Source: an uncultured Alphaproteobacteria bacterium (GTDB taxonomy: Bacteria; Pseudomonadota; Alphaproteobacteria; Rickettsiales; UBA1997). From it: DNA of 29,898 bases. The notes beneath the pieces were generated by a model that saw nothing but the letters and a program-made list of their open reading frames with translations, had not been told where the DNA came from and searched no databases. Position 1 is the first letter of the stretch, and every line of letters starts with the position of its first letter. This document shows positions 24,614 through 29,898 of the stretch, in pieces. Location of the stretch: the NCBI GenBank assembly GCA_949298005.1, contig CASFUN010000001.1, forward strand, positions 1 through 29,898, in the 5' to 3' direction. The position numbers and the translations under genes were made by a program.

Positions 24614-24643
24614 AAAAAACACGATACAAAAACTGTATCGTGT
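24614..24643 (-). terminator. Intrinsic terminator at the end of the rpmD...rplQ-rplS operon, abutting trmL
   Basis: ACACGATACA (24620-24629) and TGTATCGTGT (24634-24643) form a perfect 10-base-pair stem with a 4-base loop. Read on the minus strand it is followed directly by six T and then the trmL ATG. It lies about 35 bases after the rplS stop. Confidence 0.8.
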
Positions 24644-24677
24644 ATAATTTAATTTTGTTTAAAAACAATAAATTTAT

Positions 24678-25058
24678 CTATTTACTAGAATTCTCAATTT
24701 TTTCTTTTATTCTAGCAGATTTACCTTTTAAATTTCTTAAATAGTATAATTTACCTCTCCTAACAACACCTTTCTTAGTGATTTCTATCTTCTCAACCAA
24801 AGGTGAATGTATTAAAAACTTCCTTTCAACACCTATATTTTGACTAATTTTTCTAACAGTTATGGTACTATTAAAATTATTTTTCTGTTTTTCTTTAGCT
24901 ATTATAACACCTTCAAATATCTGAATTCTGCTAGAATCACTCTCAAGTATTCTATAGCTAACTTTTACATTATCGCCAACATTATAATTCGGAAACTCTC
25001 TATTCGACTTTAAACTTTGAACTTGCTGTTCGTTAAATTTATCTAATATATTAGTCAT
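24678..25058 (-). CDS. rplS: 50S ribosomal protein L19
   Basis: The 126-residue protein matches L19: VGDNVKVSYRI, RIQIFEGVIIAKE, NSTITVRKIS, VERKFLIHSPLVEKIEI, and RRGKLYYLRNLKGKSARIKEK. It sits at the 30S-50S interface. Usually rplS is found with rpsP-rimM-trmD; here it is attached 8 bases after rplQ at the end of the alpha operon and is followed by the terminator. Confidence 0.96.
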   Translation of the reverse strand: MTNILDKFNEQQVQSLKSNREFPNYNVGDNVKVSYRILESDSSRIQIFEGVIIAKEKQKNNFNSTITVRKISQNIGVERKFLIHSPLVEKIEITKKGVVRRGKLYYLRNLKGKSARIKEKIENSSK

Positions 25059-25066
25059 AATTTCTC

Positions 25067-25420
25067 CTATTCAACAAATTCTATTATAGCCATAGGTGCA
25101 TTATCACCATATCTAAAACCATACTTTATTATTCTAGTATAACCACCTTTTCTGTTTTTAAATTGATCAGATAATTTACCAAATAATTTAGCGACAGAAT
25201 CTTCATTTCTTAATATAGAAATAGCTATCCTTCTACTATTTAGGTCACCTTTTTTTCCAAGAGTTATCATTTTTTCTACAAAAGGCTTCATTTCCTTAGC
25301 TTTTGGCACAGTTGTTTTAATTCTACCATTGCCTATAAGAGAATTAGATAAATTCATCAATGTGGCTTTCCTATGTGCACTATTTCTATTTAATTTTCTA
25401 TGTTTCATTCCGTGTCTCAT
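25067..25420 (-). CDS. rplQ: 50S ribosomal protein L17
   Basis: The 117-residue protein matches L17 throughout: MRHGMKHRKLNRNSAHRKA, ALMNLSNSLI-type N-terminal helices, TTVPKAKEMKPFVEKMITLGKK, and the C-terminal GGYTRIIKYGFRYGDNAPMAIIEFV. It follows rpoA by 9 bases in the conserved rpoA-rplQ order. Confidence 0.97.
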   Translation of the reverse strand: MRHGMKHRKLNRNSAHRKATLMNLSNSLIGNGRIKTTVPKAKEMKPFVEKMITLGKKGDLNSRRIAISILRNEDSVAKLFGKLSDQFKNRKGGYTRIIKYGFRYGDNAPMAIIEFVE

Positions 25421-25429
25421 AACAACTCC

Positions 25430-26482
25430 TTAATTTCTCTTTTTCTTTTTAGGAGAAGCTTCTTCATTGAGCTCATTTGTAGGTATCATATCTGGTTCAA
25501 GTTTCATATCAAAACTTAACCCCATAGACTTTAAACTTTCCTTAAGCTCATTTAATGACTTCTTGCCAAAATTTGGTAATCTCATAACATCAATTTCACT
25601 CTTTTGAACTAAATCAGCTATATACCTTACTCCTTCATTAACTAAACAATTATAAGATCTAACAGACAATTCCATTTCATCAATTTCTTTAGATAAAATA
25701 TTTTTTAAATCGTCACCTGTAGCTTGAACTAAAGCTCCATTATAATTATTTATTTTATCCATACCAGTAGAGTCAAATTTCACAAATACATTAAGTTGTG
25801 TTTGTAGAATTTTAGCGGCTATACCAACGGCTTCATCAGGTTTTATTGTACCATTAGTCTCAATTTCAAGTATAAGCTTATCATAATCAGTATGTTGTCC
25901 TATTCTAGCATTCTCAACAGAATAAGAAACATTCTTAACAGGATTAAATAAACTGTCTAGATATATAACAGAAACTTCCTTTTCTGTACTATCTTTCTCC
26001 TCATTTAAAGAATAACCCATACCATATTCAACAGTCATCTCAACGTTCAAATTAACTTTAGAATCCTCTACATTACAAATTACTAAATCAGGATTTAAAA
26101 TCCTAACGTTGTTGCTTAGAATTATATCCTTTGCAAAAACCGTGCCTTTCTTATCTAATTTTAATTTTAATGTCGCTGGTAATGTTGTTGGTTTATCTAA
26201 TATTAATGATTTTATGTTCATTATTATATCAGTAACATCTTCTCTTATACCATCTATAGTACTATACTCATGTAAAATACCATCTATCTTAACAGCAGTA
26301 ACAGCAAACCCTTTTATAGAGGATAATAAAATTCTTCTTAAAGCATTACCTAAAGTTATACCATAACCCCTTTCTAACGGTTCTAGAGTGATAATAGCTT
26401 TTTTTCCGTCGCTATCTTTATACTCTACATTAGCTACTTCCGGCGATATTAAATCTTTCCAGTTTTCTTGTAAAACAGCCAT
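25430..26482 (-). CDS. rpoA: DNA-directed RNA polymerase subunit alpha
   Basis: The 350-residue subunit is full length. The N-terminal assembly domain has GYGITLGNALRRILLSSI and GYGMGYS; the C-terminal DNA-binding domain (about 265-335) has ELSVRSYNCLVNEGV and RLPNFGKKSLNELKESL. A short lysine-rich tail (SPKKKKRN) ends it. It lies between rpsK and rplQ in the conserved order, 19 bases after rpsK. Confidence 0.98.
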   Translation of the reverse strand: MAVLQENWKDLISPEVANVEYKDSDGKKAIITLEPLERGYGITLGNALRRILLSSIKGFAVTAVKIDGILHEYSTIDGIREDVTDIIMNIKSLILDKPTTLPATLKLKLDKKGTVFAKDIILSNNVRILNPDLVICNVEDSKVNLNVEMTVEYGMGYSLNEEKDSTEKEVSVIYLDSLFNPVKNVSYSVENARIGQHTDYDKLILEIETNGTIKPDEAVGIAAKILQTQLNVFVKFDSTGMDKINNYNGALVQATGDDLKNILSKEIDEMELSVRSYNCLVNEGVRYIADLVQKSEIDVMRLPNFGKKSLNELKESLKSMGLSFDMKLEPDMIPTNELNEEASPKKKKRN

Positions 26483-26501
26483 TTTATACTCCTAATTTAA
26501 A

Positions 26502-26918
26502 TTAATTTCTTCTTCTTTTTGGAGGTCTACAACCATTGTGTGGATGATATGTATTGTCAGTTATAGATATAACGGAAATACCACTACCCTGCAAAGCTCT
26601 TAATGCTGACTCTCTACCAACTCCTGGACCTCTAACTACAACAGTAGCTGTCTGAAAACCATATTCTTTTGCTTTTTCTATTGCGTTAGCAGCAACCATC
26701 TGAGCAGCATAAGGTGTGGACTTTCTTGACCCCTTAAAACCCATTTTACCTGAAGATGACCATGCTATAACATTACCTTGTGAATCAGAAATAGAAACAA
26801 TAGTATTATTAAATGAGGCAAGTATATTAACAGTACCAACAACTATATTTCTTCTTCTTTTACTTGCAGGTGTAGTAACCTTTTTACCATGACCTTTAGT
26901 TTTATTATCTTGTACCAT
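26502..26918 (-). CDS. rpsK: 30S ribosomal protein S11
   Basis: The 138-residue protein matches S11: NIVVGTVNILASFNNTIVSI, GFKGSRKSTPYAAQ, VRGPGVGRESALRALQ and the conserved end THPHNGCRPPKRRRN-like (here TYHPHNGCRPPKRRRN). It is 11 bases downstream of rpsM. Confidence 0.98.
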   Translation of the reverse strand: MVQDNKTKGHGKKVTTPASKRRRNIVVGTVNILASFNNTIVSISDSQGNVIAWSSSGKMGFKGSRKSTPYAAQMVAANAIEKAKEYGFQTATVVVRGPGVGRESALRALQGSGISVISITDNTYHPHNGCRPPKRRRN

Positions 26919-26929
26919 TATTATACCTC

Positions 26930-27331
26930 TTATTTCTTCTTACCAGCAATAGGAACTCTTTTACCACGCTTTGTTTTAGCATTATTATGAGTTCTCTGAC
27001 CACGAACAGGTAACTTTTTAACATGTCTAATTCCTCTGTAGCATCCAAGACCGATAAGTCTCTTAATACTTGAATTAACCTTCCTCCTAAGATCACCTTC
27101 GACAAGGCTAACTATAGATGGATCGTTATCATCATTAGCTGCTTGTTTATTTATAAGATCTCTAACTTTAGCAAGAACCTCTTCTGAAATTTCACTAGTT
27201 CTTAATTTTTTATCAATCTTAAGTTCGTTACATATCTTTTCAGCTCGGCTTCTACCTATGCCATAAACATAAGTTAAAGCTACAACGAACCTTTTATTTG
27301 TAGGTATATTTATACCAGCTATTCTAGCCAA
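26930..27331 (-). CDS. rpsM: 30S ribosomal protein S13
   Basis: The 133-residue protein matches S13: MARIAGINIPTNKR, ALTYVYGIGRSRAEKIC, DLRRKVNSSIKRL, GCYRGIRHVKKLPVRGQRT and the basic tail. The C-terminus is slightly longer than in E. coli S13 (118). It lies 13 bases after adk, the usual alphaproteobacterial secY-adk-rpsM order. Confidence 0.98.
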   Translation of the reverse strand: MARIAGINIPTNKRFVVALTYVYGIGRSRAEKICNELKIDKKLRTSEISEEVLAKVRDLINKQAANDDNDPSIVSLVEGDLRRKVNSSIKRLIGLGCYRGIRHVKKLPVRGQRTHNNAKTKRGKRVPIAGKKK

Positions 27332-27344
27332 CTTCTACCTCATT

Positions 27345-28010
27345 CTATTTATTAATATATAAATTATCTAAAATTTTATTAATATCTTGATTAACCTCGT
27401 CTATACCTTTTAACGCATCTACATAATAAATCAAGTTTTTCGAGCTATAATGTCCTATTATCTCATTAGACATTTTTTTATATATGTCTAATCTTCTATT
27501 TATAGCATCAACATTAGCGTCATCAGATCTAATAAAAAAATCAGTTGACCCACATATATCACAAACACCTTTAACTTTAGTATCATTGAAAAACCTGTTA
27601 TACATCTTCTTGCAGGAATTGCATTCAAATCTACCCGATGTTCTTTTAAATACTATATCTCTTGGTATATTGAAAACTAAAATAGCATCAATCTCCGAAC
27701 CACCAAGAAATTTATTTTCTAATTCAATGGCTTGTTCAATATTTCTAGGAAAACCGTCAAGAATAAAACCTTCTTTACAGTCATCTCTTTTTAATCTTTC
27801 ACCTAGAATATCAAAAATTAAGTCATTACTAACATAATTACCCGCAGATATAATTGAATTTATCTGCCTACCAAGCTCATCTCCAGCTTTAATTTTCTCA
27901 CGTAAAAGGCAACCAGTAGATATCACCGGTATACGATAACGCTGAGAAATAAGGGAACCTTGCGTACCTTTCCCAGAACCAGCAGGTCCAAGTAAAATTA
28001 TTCTAAGCAC
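27345..28010 (-). CDS. adk: Adenylate kinase, zinc-lid type
   Basis: The 221-residue enzyme interconverts ATP, ADP and AMP. It has the P-loop GPAGSGKGT (8-16), the AMP-binding ISTG (30-33), DGFPRN (85-90) and a LID domain with four cysteines, C130, C133, C150 and C153, which should bind zinc. Two oddities are visible: the nearly invariant aspartate after ISTG is a cysteine (C34, in STGCLLRE), and DGFPRT reads DGFPRN. The catalytic arginines RTSGR, RRLDIYK are present. It lies 4 bases after secY. Confidence 0.95.
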   Translation of the reverse strand: MLRIILLGPAGSGKGTQGSLISQRYRIPVISTGCLLREKIKAGDELGRQINSIISAGNYVSNDLIFDILGERLKRDDCKEGFILDGFPRNIEQAIELENKFLGGSEIDAILVFNIPRDIVFKRTSGRFECNSCKKMYNRFFNDTKVKGVCDICGSTDFFIRSDDANVDAINRRLDIYKKMSNEIIGHYSSKNLIYYVDALKGIDEVNQDINKILDNLYINK

Positions 28011-28014
28011 AAAA

Positions 28015-29274
28015 TTACCTTACTATTACTCTTCTTCTTTTGTTAACACTGTTATATTTCTCTGAAAACACATAAGATTGGAATTGCGCTATCAATTCAA
28101 TCACAGTACTAACAACAATTAATAAACTTGTACCACTTATGGAAAGTCGCACAGAGTATCTCTTAAATAAAACATCCGGTATTATACAAACAAATACCAA
28201 ATATAGAGATCCGATAAATGTCAACTTATTGACTATTTCTGCAAAATATTCAGCTGTATTTTTACCAGGTCTTATACCTGGGACAAAACAATTACCTTTT
28301 TTTAGATTTTCTGCTAACTCTTCAATGTTAAAAACTATTTCTGAATAAAAGAAGGAGAAAAACACAACTGTTATTGTAAATAGCAAAGAATAAATAAAAC
28401 TACCTTTTTGTATATAATTTGATATTTTTACAGCTATCTCTGGCTTAAAGAATTGTAAAATTCCAAGGGGGAACGTTAAAATTGAACTAGCAAATATAGG
28501 TGGAATAACACCAGAAATATTTATTTTTAGCGGTATATAAGAATTATCATTTTTTACTCTGAATATATTTCTATTTGGATACTGTATTTTCACATTTCTA
28601 GTAGCTTTCTCAACATAAACAACAAAAGCTATTAAAAAAGCAAATAACAACAATAAAAATATTACAAAACCAATTGAGTATTTACCAGATTTGGCCATTT
28701 CAAAAATTGAAGATATATTACCAGGTAATTCAGCTATTATACCAGTAGTAGTTAATAACGATATACCATTGCCTATACCTTGATTCGTAATTTTATCACC
28801 AAGCCACATCAGAAACATTGTGCTTCCTAACAAGATAAACACTGTAGTAAATAAAAATATCTTTGAGGAACTAATAAAAGCAGATTGTTCTAAGTTAGAA
28901 AAAGCATAATAAATACCTATAGCTTGAAACATACCAAGACCAAGTGTTAGGTATTTCGTATACTGATTCAATTTTCTCCTTCCAACTTCACCTTCTTTTT
29001 TAAGTTCTTCTAAGCTTTTATACATAGATGTCATAAGTTGTACAATTATAGAAGCCGTTATATATGGTACTATATTCAAAGCAAAGATACTCATCCTCTG
29101 AAAAGCTCCACCTGAAAACGTGTTTATAACACCAAAAATACCATTAGAGCTTTCACTAAAGAATTCCGCAACTATTTTACTATTTATACCTGGCAAAGGT
29201 ATAAATGTACCAATCCTATATATTATAAGAATAAATAGTGTAAAAAGTATTCTATTTCTTAACTCTGAACTCAT
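28015..29274 (-). CDS. secY: Preprotein translocase subunit SecY
   Basis: The 419-residue multi-spanning protein is the channel of the Sec translocon. It has about ten membrane segments, the N-terminal LRNRILFTLFILIIYRIGTFIPLPGI, the plug-region NTFSGGAFQRMSIFALNIVPYITASI, WLGDKITNQGIGNGISLL, and the cytoplasmic loop FVPGIRPGKNTAEYF. It fits the conserved rplO-secY-adk order, 6 bases after rplO. Confidence 0.97.
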   Translation of the reverse strand: MSSELRNRILFTLFILIIYRIGTFIPLPGINSKIVAEFFSESSNGIFGVINTFSGGAFQRMSIFALNIVPYITASIIVQLMTSMYKSLEELKKEGEVGRRKLNQYTKYLTLGLGMFQAIGIYYAFSNLEQSAFISSSKIFLFTTVFILLGSTMFLMWLGDKITNQGIGNGISLLTTTGIIAELPGNISSIFEMAKSGKYSIGFVIFLLLLFAFLIAFVVYVEKATRNVKIQYPNRNIFRVKNDNSYIPLKINISGVIPPIFASSILTFPLGILQFFKPEIAVKISNYIQKGSFIYSLLFTITVVFFSFFYSEIVFNIEELAENLKKGNCFVPGIRPGKNTAEYFAEIVNKLTFIGSLYLVFVCIIPDVLFKRYSVRLSISGTSLLIVVSTVIELIAQFQSYVFSEKYNSVNKRRRVIVR

Positions 29275-29280
29275 TTTAAC

Positions 29281-29703
29281 CTACTTCAAATATTTTTTTG
29301 CTCTTTCAGAAGCTTTATCAGCTTCCATCTTAAATTCTATATCTACAGGTCTTTTACCCATTACAATTTTAATACTTTCATTTTTCTTTGCAATTTTTTT
29401 AGAGACAAGAATTTCTTTAGTTATAACTGATTTCGGATCTAGAGTACCACTTACACACATATTTTGTATTGAATCTGTTGTAAGAACCTTATAATGTTTC
29501 TTAAATATATTATTAAAACCTCTATGAGGTACTCTCATATATACAGGAGTTTGTCCTCCCTCAAATCCTTTTATAACTGCACCACTTCTAGCTTTTTGAC
29601 CTTTATGACCCTTACCAGAAGTTTTACCTTTACCAGAACCAGTACCTCTTCCAAGTCTTTTCTTACCTTTATTAGCTATACTTGATAACTCATTCAACTT
29701 CAT
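29281..29703 (-). CDS. rplO: 50S ribosomal protein L15
   Basis: The 140-residue protein matches L15: MKLNELSSIANKGKKRLGRG, the glycine/lysine-rich GSGKGKTSGKGHKGQKARSG, FEGGQTPVYMRVPHRGF, and the C-terminal strands. It is in the conserved rpmD-rplO-secY order, 8 bases after rpmD. Confidence 0.97.
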   Translation of the reverse strand: MKLNELSSIANKGKKRLGRGTGSGKGKTSGKGHKGQKARSGAVIKGFEGGQTPVYMRVPHRGFNNIFKKHYKVLTTDSIQNMCVSGTLDPKSVITKEILVSKKIAKKNESIKIVMGKRPVDIEFKMEADKASERAKKYLK

Positions 29704-29711
29704 AATAATAC

Positions 29712-29898
29712 CTACTTCAAGTTAACCTTAATTAGATGCGAAACTTTCAAAAGCATTCCATAAATATCTTTAGAACATTTGAATTCCACCTTAGAACCAA
29801 TTCCTCTCAATTTTAAACCTTTTAATGTATCTCTTTGTCTTTTTGTAGTACCAGCCTCACTACCAGTTTGCTCTACTAAAATATTTTTATTTTCAATT
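29712..29898 (-). CDS. rpmD: 50S ribosomal protein L30, partial at the window edge
   Basis: The minus-strand frame that ends at the TAG at 29712-29714 gives about 61 residues up to the window edge, without a start codon inside. The sequence includes EQTGSEAGTTKRQRDTL, GLKLRGIGSKVEF and MLLKVSHLIKV, which is the L30 pattern (RQRxTLxGLGL, VxHLVxV). Its position upstream of rplO on the same strand is the standard one. Nearly the whole protein is present. Confidence 0.9.
   Translation of the reverse strand, partial: IENKNILVEQTGSEAGTTKRQRDTLKGLKLRGIGSKVEFKCSKDIYGMLLKVSHLIKVNLK

Overview
The window is an AT-rich (roughly 30% G+C by eye), gene-dense stretch of a bacterial chromosome. The gene order rpmD-rplO-secY-adk-rpsM-rpsK-rpoA-rplQ, the linked virB10-virB11 type IV secretion genes, an alphaproteobacterial MnmA, PgpA and a DciA-like protein, together with low G+C and several decaying genes, point to an obligate intracellular alphaproteobacterium of the order Rickettsiales. 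It keeps a class A penicillin-binding protein, so it probably makes some peptidoglycan. The family cannot be fixed from this window alone.

Left part (1-4700): an accessory-looking block. It holds a DUF262-HNH nuclease of the GmrSD/type IV restriction kind, an isoleucyl-tRNA synthetase gene that stops about 250-290 codons early, and a frameshifted phage Gp37/Gp68 (DUF5131, three-Cys-motif) gene. A 17-base near-identical direct repeat lies in the last codons of ileS and again just past the DUF5131 gene, as expected if that gene arrived by insertion and removed the ileS 3' end.

Middle part (4700-15900): housekeeping genes in short operons. These are rph-map (+), rpmB-mnmA (-), a PBP1A-like gene (+), a reverse-type rubrerythrin (-) with visibly higher G+C, a broken secreted-protein gene (+), lepA followed by a GIY-YIG/DUF4357 gene (+), pgpA-orphan winged-helix regulator-rbfA-dciA (-), and rpmE (+). 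Divergent promoters can be read between rpmB and the PBP gene and between pgpA and rpmE.

Right part (15900-24060): a compact minus-strand run of BI-1 family membrane protein, LPP20-like lipoprotein, HtrA protease, dnaX, virB10 and virB11. Neighbours overlap by 4 bases or lie 1-8 bases apart, so part of a type IV secretion channel is apparently co-transcribed with the DNA polymerase clamp loader and an envelope protease. Beyond it lies a dead NAD(P)H-dependent flavin oxidoreductase gene (+).

Right end (24170-29898): trmL, then rplS joined to the end of the spc/alpha ribosomal operon (rpmD partial, rplO, secY, adk, rpsM, rpsK, rpoA, rplQ), all on the minus strand. A strong hairpin with a T run closes this operon and sits directly against the trmL start codon.

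A recurring theme is gene decay by one-base changes in runs of A. Four frame disruptions in three loci are of this kind, two of the loci also carry stop codons, and one (the A7 run in the DUF5131 gene) could in principle be read through by polymerase slippage. No tRNA, rRNA, tmRNA, RNase P RNA, CRISPR array or insertion sequence was recognised.
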